Part shown: positions 1 through 7,119 of the stretch, piece after piece
How positions within the stretch are numbered: position 1 is the first letter of the stretch
Layout: every line of letters begins with the position of its first letter
Assembly (NCBI RefSeq): GCF_000011485.1
Contig: NC_005071.1
Coordinates: forward strand, 685,347 to 749,346
Source: Prochlorococcus marinus str. MIT 9313
Lineage (GTDB): Bacteria > Cyanobacteriota > Cyanobacteriia > PCC-6307 > Cyanobiaceae
Direction: 5' to 3'
Length of the DNA stretch: 64,000 nt
Program-made: the position numbers and the translations under genes
Notes under the pieces: generated by a model
The model's database searches: none
Told to the model about the DNA's origin: nothing
The model's input: the letters and a program-made list of their open reading frames with translations, nothing else

Positions 1-131
1 TGTTGCTAAGGATTGGCTCCTTTTATTTTTAAATCTAATTGGATTTACTCGCTACTTGCTTTGAACTCTACTCCCTTTAGTTTTTTATTTGCTTAAGATG
101 AATCCTTTTTAATCATCTCAATAACCAATCG

Positions 132-425
132 CTAATTCATATTAATTGCCGTCCACTCTTCATATCGCCCATGTACTTTGCCTTGAATATTGTACCGAGG
201 ATGCTTCCATGTGCTGGTCAACTTATGCCACGAAGGCCTTCCCATATTGCATCTGTCTACACGTAGATCCATATCTAAGCCAATATAATTATTAAGAATA
301 ATGCCTGCACAGATGGCTTTCAGTTGATCAAGGCTTAGTTCTTGATCGTGGCGTTCCATGGACATTGTTTTACTCTGGTTGAGAAGGTTGTTTGCCTTCG
401 ATGCATTTAGCTTCTCGCTGATCAC
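132..425 (-). CDS. Small protein with ELSLDQLK leader-like motif
   Basis: A 97-residue product of unknown function. Residues about 29-40 read ELSLDQLKAICAG, which resembles the leader segment (ELSxDxLKxxxGG) of double-glycine secreted peptides in marine picocyanobacteria, but the usual GG is AG here. The part after the motif is about 57 residues, rich in Trp, His, Asn and Arg, with one Cys. A second in-frame Met (MERHDQ) just before the motif is a plausible alternative start. No exporter lies nearby. That it is an exported or processed peptide is inference; it could also be an ordinary small soluble protein. Confidence 0.5.
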   Translation of the reverse strand: MISEKLNASKANNLLNQSKTMSMERHDQELSLDQLKAICAGIILNNYIGLDMDLRVDRCNMGRPSWHKLTSTWKHPRYNIQGKVHGRYEEWTAINMN

Positions 426-530
426 TCGCTCTGGAGGTGATCTCGTTCAAATGAAAGTGTGACCTAGCTCATCGATCTCTAACTCCAGGGAATACTCCGC
501 TTGCGAATGGAGAGCGCTTGATGTGGCTGT

Positions 531-752
531 CTACTTCCTTTCCTTCTTTGCCAGTTGTTTCTTTCGCCATTTCCTCCAGGGAGGGACTGTGTGATCACAA
601 GCGACCCACCAGATTAAAAAACCAGGCAAAAACCAGCCACTGCTGCCTCCGGCGAGCATCACCCAGATCCCAAGTGCAAATAAAGGCCAAGCTAACCATT
701 GTGACCACTCCTTCGCATACAGCTCCTGCCACTGCACCCAGAGCTTTCTCAC
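531..752 (-). CDS. Small membrane protein, unknown function
   Basis: A 73-residue protein with two hydrophobic stretches (about residues 17-35 and 38-51) rich in Trp, followed by a very basic tail ending in KKQLAKKERK. This looks like a two-helix inner-membrane or thylakoid protein with a cytoplasmic tail. Its start overlaps the stop of the upstream minus-strand ORF by four bases (ATGA), which suggests translational coupling. I do not recognise the family. Confidence 0.55.
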   Translation of the reverse strand: MRKLWVQWQELYAKEWSQWLAWPLFALGIWVMLAGGSSGWFLPGFLIWWVACDHTVPPWRKWRKKQLAKKERK

Positions 753-937
753 CCTTCTCCCCGTAGACGATATCGACCTTTTAGCAAACCATTATATGCT
801 GTTCTGACTGGTCCTAATCGATCGCGCCATTGACGGCCTTCTATGCGCTGCTTCGCTCTGCGGGATAGCGCCTGAAGCACTTCAAGTAACATTCTCTTCT
901 GGGGATCTGTTGAACAGTGCTTATAACCGAGCATCAT
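749..937 (-). CDS. Small basic protein, unknown function
   Basis: An ORF of up to 62 residues coupled by a four-base overlap to the downstream membrane-protein gene. The product is basic and has no recognised domain. Taking the first ATG puts the start only 8 bases from the opposing rlmH start, leaving no room for promoters. The internal Met (MLLEVLQ, start near 892) is therefore at least as likely. The coupling and the divergent position next to rlmH are the main reasons to believe it is a gene. Confidence 0.4.
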   Translation of the reverse strand: MMLGYKHCSTDPQKRMLLEVLQALSRRAKQRIEGRQWRDRLGPVRTAYNGLLKGRYRLRGEG

Positions 938-945
938 GGAGAGTG

Positions 946-1398
946 ATGTTGCTGCAACGGTTCTTGAGAAACTGTGCGTTTAGAATCATCGCCGTTGGCA
1001 AGGTACGCAAAGGCTGGATCCAAGACGGCCTAGCGATGTATCAAAAACGCCTACCAGGCTTGATTATCACAGAGGTTCGTGATGCATCTATGCCGCGAGA
1101 AGCGGAAGCGATCAGGGCCGCACTCAATAGCAACGAAGTGCTGGTTCCTCTTAGCGAAGAAGGGGAAGCGCTGACTTCAGTGTCCTTTGCTAAACGCCTT
1201 GAAAAATATGGCTCTCAACGTCTTGCCTTTGTGATTGGTGGCGCTGATGGCCTATCAGCAGAGCTGAAAAACTCAACCCAATGGCAGCTCAGTTTGTCTG
1301 CGATGACGCTTCCTCATGAACTTGCTCGCTTGTTGCTTGTGGAGCAGCTCTACCGAGCACAGACCATCACGCAAGGAGGTAAATACCACAGGAGCTAA
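946..1398 (+). CDS. rlmH: 23S rRNA (pseudouridine1915-N3)-methyltransferase RlmH
   Basis: A SPOUT-class methyltransferase that uses S-adenosylmethionine to methylate the pseudouridine at 23S rRNA position 1915 (E. coli numbering) on assembled ribosomes. The N-terminal [13 protein letters not shown], the trefoil-knot cofactor segment [13 protein letters not shown] and the C-terminal [18 protein letters not shown] are family hallmarks. From the ATG at 946 it is 150 residues, close to the usual length of about 155. A TTG at 910 would add 12 unconserved residues and overlap the divergent ORF, so I rejected it. It appears to be a single-gene unit. Confidence 0.9.
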   Translation: MLLQRFLRNCAFRIIAVGKVRKGWIQDGLAMYQKRLPGLIITEVRDASMPREAEAIRAALNSNEVLVPLSEEGEALTSVSFAKRLEKYGSQRLAFVIGGADGLSAELKNSTQWQLSLSAMTLPHELARLLLVEQLYRAQTITQGGKYHRS

Positions 1399-1756
1399 CG
1401 ATTCTGCAGATCTGAATTGCGATCACTGATAAAACAGCTGCATTCGATTAATGCGATAACTCTTGAGCACACTGAAAAGGAAATCAGTTTAAGATAATGA
1501 TGATGCTCAAATGTCAGATTGCTTCAGCAATATATGCCACAACACTCTCTCCAGAATGAAATCCAACCATCCTTCCAATCTTTATCAGTTGCCAGCCTCG
1601 GCGTCTGTTAATTCTTAGTTAACGAACTAATATTAGAACCTCAAAATAGGATGCTGTTCAAGTTCATGTCACTAATATTTACTTTAAGCTGACCAAGCTT
1701 ACAGTTGACTTTAAGCTGGTCATTGTCCACTAAATGATCAATAGAGGTCTTTCGAT
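1399..1756. other. Gene-poor spacer with a repeated 14-mer
   Basis: No convincing gene in 358 bases between rlmH and the 2TM-domain gene. It contains a short inverted repeat TTAGTT-aacg-AACTAA (1615-1630) and two near-identical 14-mers, ACTTTAAGCTGACC (1681-1694) and ACTTTAAGCTGGTC (1708-1721), whose starts are 27 bases apart and which lie 36-76 bases before the next start codon. Confidence 0.4.
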
Positions 1757-2017
1757 ATGCCTGATGACGAAATTTTGCGCAGAAAAGCATTATCACAACT
1801 CAGGAAGAAAAGGGTACTGAAGAGACAGGCTCAAACCTATTTCACTGTTAACCTTGCTCTGATTGTGATTTGGTTGGTAACTGGCATGGGCTACTTCTGG
1901 CCCATTTGGCCTATTTTTGGATGGGGCATTTCTCTTTCTGTTCAGTCTTGGAAGCTTGCTCATCCAGAGAGAGACTTCAGCACAGAAGAGATTGAGGCAG
2001 AGATGCGCCGCAGTTGA
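1757..2017 (+). CDS. 2TM domain-containing membrane protein
   Basis: An 86-residue protein. Residues 1-25 are basic and charged (RRKALSQLRKKRVLKRQ). They are followed by two transmembrane segments, about 27-45 and 47-62, joined by the turn FWPIWPIFGWG, then an acidic tail. The pattern YFTVNLALIVIWLVTG...FWPIWPIFGWGISL matches the 2TM domain (Pfam PF13239), a small module of unknown function found alone or fused to signalling domains. Here it stands alone. The ATG at 1757 follows a GAGG-like element. A repeated 14-mer just upstream may be an operator. Confidence 0.7.
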   Translation: MPDDEILRRKALSQLRKKRVLKRQAQTYFTVNLALIVIWLVTGMGYFWPIWPIFGWGISLSVQSWKLAHPERDFSTEEIEAEMRRS

Positions 2018-2240
2018 TTTAAATCAATACTATTTTATACACCTATCTTTTTCAATTGGTTTCAGTTAAGTGAATACACAGAATGATAAGTGAGTTATGA
2101 TCTGAGGAATATCAAGACCTAAATGCTTCTGCGGTCTAAATCTTTCTCTGACCAGCTAATGACTGTCAAATGTGTTTCATTGATGTAGCCTATGACGCTA
2201 AGTCCCTAATCTTCTTGCGTCTACACTTTTTTAATTGATC

Positions 2241-2702
2241 ATGCAAAGACTATTGCTTGCACCACTGGCAATTATTGTGGTTTCGACCATTTCATCAAAG
2301 TCCTTAAATGCACATGATAATGCTAAGTATGGCAAGGATCTTGGTACTAAGATTGAAACACTTGTGCAAAGCACTAAGCAATGGGATGGAAACTTTCTTC
2401 CCGATTACCCAACCAGCAACGCTGAAATCACAGTTCTGCGTATCACGATTCCAGCCGGAGTCACCCTGCCATTGCATACCCACCCAGTCATCAGTGCAGG
2501 AGTAATCCTTCAAGGCACGCTTCAGCTAACTCTTCAAGATGGAACGACACGCCTTTTCAATCAGGGAGCTGCGCTGATTGAGACAGTGAATACAGTTCAT
2601 ACCGGAAAAAGTCTTGGTCCAAAAGACACTGTTGTTCTCGTTTTTTATGCAGGCAGCAAGCATCTTCCGAGGACTGTTCAGGTGAAAACGAAAGCCCTTT
2701 GA
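2241..2702 (+). CDS. Secreted cupin-domain protein
   Basis: A 153-residue protein with an N-terminal signal peptide (hydrophobic core LLLAPLAIIVVSTISS, then LNAHD) and a single cupin barrel. The cupin shows PLHTHP, a putative metal-ligand segment with two His, then GVILQGTLQLTLQDG, and a later NTVHTG with another His. Such proteins bind a metal or small ligand in the periplasm, and many are uncharacterised. A TTG two codons upstream (2235) is in frame, but I chose the ATG. The substrate is unknown, and the gene stands alone ahead of umuD. Confidence 0.7.
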   Translation: MQRLLLAPLAIIVVSTISSKSLNAHDNAKYGKDLGTKIETLVQSTKQWDGNFLPDYPTSNAEITVLRITIPAGVTLPLHTHPVISAGVILQGTLQLTLQDGTTRLFNQGAALIETVNTVHTGKSLGPKDTVVLVFYAGSKHLPRTVQVKTKAL

Positions 2703-2845
2703 GAAAGGTTCCCTAGGCAGCGCTTAAAACTTAAATGCTGGCAGGTTCTACAGAGCAGCTCGATCAGGCACGAGCGATCCTGTAAAGAGGTTGCTACCGC
2801 CTGGGGACACACCCCTATCAAGCCAAATCAGAAAATCACCCTGCT

Positions 2846-2859
2846 GGAACGGGTGTACT
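2846..2859 (+). promoter_or_regulatory. Candidate LexA (SOS) box for umuD
   Basis: GGAACGGGTGTACT matches the cyanobacterial LexA-box pattern RGTACNNNDGTWCB with one mismatch and ends 24 bases before the chosen umuD start. The partner gene umuC carries a similar site that shares the TGTACT half. The consensus is from published work on cyanobacterial LexA; binding here is inference. Confidence 0.55.
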
Positions 2860-2883
2860 ATCGGGTTGACGTCCGATGTCGCG

Positions 2884-3360
2884 ATGGAGTTCAGCGAGCC
2901 TCTTCTTCATTTGCGCTCCGAGCGGAAGCAGCAGATCCTGCCATTAGCGAGTGAGCACGTGGCGGCAGGCTTCCCCTCCCCTGCTGAGGACTATATCGAG
3001 ATCGGTATCGACCTCAACGAACAGTTGATTCGTCATCCGGCTAGCACCTTCTTCCTGCGTGTTAGCGGCCACTCAATGACAGGTGTTGGCATCCACAATG
3101 GCGACCTCTTGGTTGTCGACCGCAGCCTAGATGCACGCCCCGGTCACATCGTGGTGGCGATTCTTGATGGTGCCTTCACACTCAAACAACTTGTCCGCCA
3201 CCGTGGTGTACTGCGTCTAGAGGCCGCCCATTCCAATTACCCACCGCTGGATCTGGCCTGCTTCGGTGACGTGCAAATCTGGGGTGTGGCAGTGCATTCC
3301 ATTCATAGCCTCAACCCTGCGCAGCAAATATCCCACTCAACACAACGCCTACATGAATAG
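2884..3360 (+). CDS. umuD: UmuD-like S24 peptidase, SOS mutagenesis protein
   Basis: The regulatory subunit of DNA polymerase V. It is a LexA-family self-cleaving serine protease that, once processed, activates UmuC for translesion synthesis. From the ATG at 2884 it has 158 residues. The cleavage site Ala28-Gly29 lies in AAGFPSPAEDY, the catalytic Ser64 in VSGHSM and the catalytic Lys101 in AFTLKQL. All are offset by exactly +4 from the E. coli positions. An in-frame start at 2791 would put the LexA-like box inside the gene, so I chose 2884. The C-terminus is about 15 residues longer than in E. coli. Confidence 0.92.
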   Translation: MEFSEPLLHLRSERKQQILPLASEHVAAGFPSPAEDYIEIGIDLNEQLIRHPASTFFLRVSGHSMTGVGIHNGDLLVVDRSLDARPGHIVVAILDGAFTLKQLVRHRGVLRLEAAHSNYPPLDLACFGDVQIWGVAVHSIHSLNPAQQISHSTQRLHE

Positions 3361-3473
3361 GCTCAAAATAGGCAAGACGATGAATAAGGCTGCCCGGCAT
3401 AGCAATAGTGTTGTTGCTCACCTTTAAAGATATTGCCTTTAAATCGTATATAGAGATAGGCAAGTTTGGTGGA

Positions 3474-4112
3474 TCAAATGGCTGACTTTTGTTCACCCAG
3501 ATCGCGTAAGGCAAGGATGCGATCAGACCAATAACAATGAGAGGAGCCTTTGAAATCCCATAACGTGTCGGTCAACTGACCAAGCCATTGACGCCTTTCT
3601 TGTTGTTCATTTGCCTCTTGATCGGAAACCCAAGCAGAAACAGAGGTGTGGGAGTAATTCAGGGATTTCTCCTCCGGCCCCCTTGCCCAGCCAAGATCTT
3701 CCAGATACTCGTGAACACATTCATCTACAAATGCAAACCAATCATGTAAGTGTTTAATACCATTGGCTTTAATCGCTTTTTGCTGAAGCTCTGAGGCTCC
3801 TTCTGGAGACTCAACATGGCCATGCACAGCTATGATTTCTTCTCTGATATTGAGCCATTCGCAATCACCCTGTGATTGAAGCTCATAGTAACGTTCGCGG
3901 AACTGATCATCTTCCTTGCAAAGCCATTCGATCCAGACCTCTTCCATCAACTCTCTGATCTCTTGCCTATCTCCTCTTGATAGCCATTCAGAGAAGGTTT
4001 CCTTGTTGACTCTCTGAATAATATCTTTCTGATGCTTGCTTAGAGTTGGTGCCATTGCAAATCCTTTGGTCTTGTTGGTTTTACAAAAGACCCGACCGAT
4101 GCGGTTGCTCAT
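3474..4112 (-). CDS. Hypothetical acidic protein between umuD and umuC
   Basis: A 212-residue protein with no recognised domain, signal peptide or membrane segment. It is rich in Glu, Gln and Trp, with charged helical stretches (EIRELMEEVWIEWL, YYELQSQGDCEWL), so it is probably a soluble alpha-helical protein. An internal Met at residue 20 (MAPTLSKHQKD) is a likely alternative start. It lies on the strand opposite to umuD and umuC and splits a pair that is normally adjacent. Function unknown. Confidence 0.6.
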   Translation of the reverse strand: MSNRIGRVFCKTNKTKGFAMAPTLSKHQKDIIQRVNKETFSEWLSRGDRQEIRELMEEVWIEWLCKEDDQFRERYYELQSQGDCEWLNIREEIIAVHGHVESPEGASELQQKAIKANGIKHLHDWFAFVDECVHEYLEDLGWARGPEEKSLNYSHTSVSAWVSDQEANEQQERRQWLGQLTDTLWDFKGSSHCYWSDRILALRDLGEQKSAI

Positions 4113-4476
4113 AACATGGAATCAACCTATGTGGCCAGGTTCAGCTAAGACGTCATAGACGACTTTTTGTAGACATTGTTAGGGATTCAGCTACGCCTAG
4201 CCGGCCATTGAGCCAGCATCCTCTATCGCAAAAGGTTTCTAGGTCACAACGACAGGCTTGAGGTTGGAAACCTTGATGCAGCCAAGCAAGACCAATGCAG
4301 CCAAACAACCAATCAAAGTAATGATTGGCCGCCAGTCTGCATTGACATTCTCCTCGCCACATTGACGACAACCATTGCGACTGGCTGTCACAGCAAAGCA
4401 CGTTCTCGCCATCAAACAGGCACTAGTATCTTTGTACTAGGATAGGGCATAGTTTCGCTCGCTTCTCTTCAGTGCC
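4113..4476. other. Spacer upstream of umuC
   Basis: No supported gene in these 364 bases apart from the LexA-like box near the right end. A minus-strand ORF at 4153-4401 is open, but its product is Cys/Trp-rich with no recognisable features and I do not call it. The stretch may be decayed sequence left by whatever separated umuD from umuC. Confidence 0.35.
4423..4440 (+). promoter_or_regulatory. Candidate LexA (SOS) box for umuC
   Basis: A perfect inverted repeat, CTAGTA-tctttg-TACTAG, 36 bases before the umuC start. The core AGTATCTTTGTACT matches the cyanobacterial LexA pattern RGTACNNNDGTWCB with one mismatch. It probably represses umuC outside DNA damage. Confidence 0.65.
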
Positions 4477-5751
4477 ATGTCTCGGGTCACAGCCCTGATC
4501 GACGGCAACAATTTCTATGCCTCCTGTGAGCAAAGCCTTGACGCCTCGCTGATCGGTCGTCCTCTGGTCGTGCTCTCCAACAACGATGGCTGCATTGTTG
4601 CTCGCAGCTCCGAAGCGCGTGCTCTCGGAATCAGCATGGGCACGCCCTATTTCAAGGTCCGTCACAAATTGGACCGACTTGGCGTTGTCGTGCGCAGCTC
4701 CAACTACGCCCTCTACGGCGATATGAGCCAACGACTGATGAGCTTGCTGGAAGCCCATTGTGAGGAGCTGGAGATTTACTCGATTGATGAAGCCTTTGCT
4801 TACATCAATGGTCCCTCTGATGACAACCTAAAGCCCTGGGCCCGTCAACTACGGGCCCTGGTGCATCGCAACCTGGGCCTACCGATAGCAATCGGACTTG
4901 GCGCCAGTAAAGGTCAGGCCAAACTCGCCAACCACCTGGCCAAGGCCATACCGGCTCACGCTGGAGTGTTCAACCTACTCACCGCTAGTGATCCAGATAC
5001 ATGGCTTGAGAGCGTCGCTATCGAAAATGTATGGGGGATCGGTCGCAAGTTGGCCCATTGGTGCCGACTTAGAGGCGTAACCAATGCCCGGCAATTGCGC
5101 GATATGCCACGTAGCCAACTTCATGCCCGCTGCGGCGTTGTAGGCATACGCCTACAACGAGAATTACAAGGTTATGCCTGCCTTCCTCTAGCCCTAGCCC
5201 CAACATCAAAACAGGAAACCTGCGTTAGCCGCAGTTTTAGCCGACCAATCGCCAACCTAGAGGAATTACGCCAGGCAATCGCAACCTACGTGGTGCGCGC
5301 CAGTGAAAAACTGCGACGACAACAGCAACGGGCCGGGATCCTCACCGTATTCACACGTACCAGCCCATTTGCACCATCGTTTTACAGCCAAGCCGCTACC
5401 ATTCAACTGGATTTGCCAAGCAACGACACTGCAATCTTGCTAGCAGCAGCCTTGCCACTAGTCGAGCGAATCTACCGGCCCCATCGCCGCTTAAACAAAG
5501 CCGGGGTGCTGATGCAAAACCTACAGAGCGCAGACCATCTGCAACAACACCTGTTGGTAGCAGTTCATGCCGATGAGCAGCATCGTAGCGATCGACTAAT
5601 GAACACCGTCGACCGACTTAATCACCGTTACGGCAGCGGAACCGTGAGTTGGGCTGTTTGTGGCATGCAGCCAGGATGGAGCATGCGTCGTCATCAACTC
5701 AGCCGCGCGGCCACAACTCGCCTCAATGACGTGCCGTTGGTGCTGGCCTGA
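4477..5751 (+). CDS. umuC: DNA polymerase V catalytic subunit UmuC
   Basis: A Y-family translesion polymerase. The 424 residues match the family length. Metal-binding carboxylates are visible at Asp9 in LIDGNNFYASCE and at Asp104/Glu105 in YSIDEAF. SNNDGCIVARS follows the palm start, with helix-hairpin-helix-like and little-finger regions in the middle. The end (DRLNHRYGSGTVSW ... RRHQLSRAATTRLNDVPL) matches the DUF4113 tail that marks UmuC. It needs UmuD', encoded 1.1 kb upstream on the same strand, and is probably under LexA control through the box at 4423-4440. Confidence 0.95.
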   Translation: MSRVTALIDGNNFYASCEQSLDASLIGRPLVVLSNNDGCIVARSSEARALGISMGTPYFKVRHKLDRLGVVVRSSNYALYGDMSQRLMSLLEAHCEELEIYSIDEAFAYINGPSDDNLKPWARQLRALVHRNLGLPIAIGLGASKGQAKLANHLAKAIPAHAGVFNLLTASDPDTWLESVAIENVWGIGRKLAHWCRLRGVTNARQLRDMPRSQLHARCGVVGIRLQRELQGYACLPLALAPTSKQETCVSRSFSRPIANLEELRQAIATYVVRASEKLRRQQQRAGILTVFTRTSPFAPSFYSQAATIQLDLPSNDTAILLAAALPLVERIYRPHRRLNKAGVLMQNLQSADHLQQHLLVAVHADEQHRSDRLMNTVDRLNHRYGSGTVSWAVCGMQPGWSMRRHQLSRAATTRLNDVPLVLA

Positions 5752-5780
5752 AATTTAGAATTGAATGTCAACAGATCTCA

Positions 5781-6089
5781 TTAGTTAGTGGATTGGGCTG
5801 GATTTGATTTGCTCGGTTCCATCCACATCTCCAATCCATAAAGAATGCGCCAAGCAGAGAAGAAAGAAGTGAGGATAAATAGAAAAGTTACTATGAAAAA
5901 AGTCTTGGTTATTAGGCGAACAAATGAGAGCCTGGCTGATGGCCTAGAAGGCAACAAGTGCGTGGTTTCATGAGCCAGGCAAGTAGAGCAAATTATTGAA
6001 GACCCTCCCGTTCGCTGAATACTCTTGGCAAATGCTTCAGTAATCTCAACAGATTTACCGCAAAGTCTGCAAAGGTGACTGAACGCCAT
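5781..6089 (-). CDS. Zinc-ribbon-like membrane protein, unknown
   Basis: A 102-residue protein with two CxxC pairs (CRLCGKSVEI and CSTCLAHET, residues about 7-10 and 35-38) that could hold one zinc ion. A single hydrophobic segment follows (about 59-81, TFFIVTFLFILTSFF), then a short tail. The layout suggests a small cytosol-facing zinc finger anchored in the membrane. I do not recognise the family. It ends 29 bases from umuC on the opposite strand. Confidence 0.55.
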   Translation of the reverse strand: MAFSHLCRLCGKSVEITEAFAKSIQRTGGSSIICSTCLAHETTHLLPSRPSARLSFVRLITKTFFIVTFLFILTSFFSAWRILYGLEMWMEPSKSNPAQSTN

Positions 6090-6179
6090 TAAAATAATCT
6101 CAAGGCAGAGTAACTGATCTACAGATATACAATGAAGAAGAGAGGTTTTTTTATTTGATCATTAGGGGGTGCAGGCATT

Positions 6180-6476
6180 TTAAAATTGCTGCAGAAGCTG
6201 CACCTCCTCTTCGCGACGATTCAACAGCAATACCATGCGCTCACCATGGCAAGCGAGGCCGGTCTGATGACGCAGCAGTTCAGTACTAGCCAAGGCGACC
6301 CCACAAGTTTCAACCAAAAGCACCGGCAAAGTTGCAGCATGACCTTGCATGCCCTGCAAATCAAGCGCCTGGCGCACTGCGCGTTTTGATTTATCCATTC
6401 CCAGCCGTTCAACAAGCTGAGGCCAGAGATGATTCACCGGCGTGCAACCAGCAAAGGCAATAGGGACGTCACTCAT
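6180..6476 (-). CDS. Hypothetical protein
   Basis: A 98-residue soluble protein with no recognised motif. It has a Leu-rich middle, one CGVALAS segment and a C-terminal charged helix ending NRREEEVQLLQQF. It follows another small minus-strand gene (6516-6770) by 39 bases, so the two may be co-transcribed. Codon use looks like that of neighbouring core genes. Function unknown. Confidence 0.5.
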   Translation of the reverse strand: MSDVPIAFAGCTPVNHLWPQLVERLGMDKSKRAVRQALDLQGMQGHAATLPVLLVETCGVALASTELLRHQTGLACHGERMVLLLNRREEEVQLLQQF

Positions 6477-6515
6477 CAGAGGCTAATCGCAGCAACCTTT
6501 GGATTAAAACAGCGA

Positions 6516-6770
6516 TCATGAGGAAAGTTGTTGTACAGCTCCTGCAATCATCGCCGGGGTTACCGGAATCGTCTCGATTGCATCGGCATTATCAAGATAA
6601 GCGTCGAAGGAAGAGTAGTGATCCACATGAGGATTCGCCCCGTCCTTCGCACAGGCTTCTGTCCAGTCGCCATCTTCAGGTTTTACCACGATATAAGCCT
6701 GGAGAGACTCCTCTAAATCACCTCCATCACCAATGCCCTCACCGTGCCAAATCGCTTCGTAGAAGCTCAT
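6516..6770 (-). CDS. Hypothetical acidic protein
   Basis: An 84-residue, strongly acidic protein (EGIGDGGDLEESL, VKPEDGDW, DNADAIETIP) without membrane segments. A Tyr/His-rich patch, VDHYSSFDAYLD, lies in the middle. The family is unknown to me. It probably forms a two-gene unit with 6180-6476. Both frames opposite it are open but give low-complexity basic products, as expected for shadows. Confidence 0.5.
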   Translation of the reverse strand: MSFYEAIWHGEGIGDGGDLEESLQAYIVVKPEDGDWTEACAKDGANPHVDHYSSFDAYLDNADAIETIPVTPAMIAGAVQQLSS

Positions 6771-7115
6771 GCCATCAAATTTAAGAAGAGATCATCAGTT
6801 TAAAGAGCCATGCTGCAGTTAAAAGGCCTCAGTACACCTCCGTAGAGACAACCATCTGCTTAGAATGACAAGTGAGTTTCATCTTTAAGCTCCACAACTT
6901 GACGCCTTATCTGACAGCCCTACAAAGGATTCGTTGACCTGCGCAGCTGTTGCTAATGGACTGAAACGTAGATGGTAAAGCCTCGCTGAGCGGTGCATTC
7001 AAAAGCTAGAAAAGATCAGCGAGAAGATGCAAGCAGGAATCGTGATGGTCAATCAAGACAACAAGTTCTTTGATATCGCCGATTGGCTTGTGAAGCGCAT
7101 CCACAGACTGATGAC
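6771..7115. other. Spacer between small genes and dnaG
   Basis: No gene of normal size in 345 bases. The right third contains a 30-codon ORF (7027-7119), described separately. Its reading frame stays open further upstream without a start codon, as expected for the tail of a decayed gene. Confidence 0.35.
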
Positions 7116-7119
7116 CTAA
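7027..7119 (+). CDS. Possible 30-residue ORF or gene remnant
   Basis: ATG at 7027 to TAA at 7117-7119 encodes MQAGIVMVNQDNKFFDIADW and a basic tail, KRIHRLMT. The frame stays open for 18 more codons upstream (SLAERCIQKLEKISEK) but lacks a start there. The amino-acid composition looks protein-like, so this is either a very small gene or the 3' end of a decayed one. It overlaps the dnaG stop by three bases on the opposite strand. Confidence 0.25.
   Translation: MQAGIVMVNQDNKFFDIADWLVKRIHRLMT

Noticed and set aside
433-442. GGAGGTGATC, which looks like a perfect Shine-Dalgarno or the complement of the 16S rRNA 3' end
   Set aside because: It precedes only a three-codon frame (ATG AAA GTG TGA), and no rRNA gene is nearby. 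Probably chance.
4153-4401. 82-codon minus-strand frame
   Set aside because: The Cys/Trp-rich product has no recognisable fold or family and nothing couples it to a neighbour; treated as non-coding.
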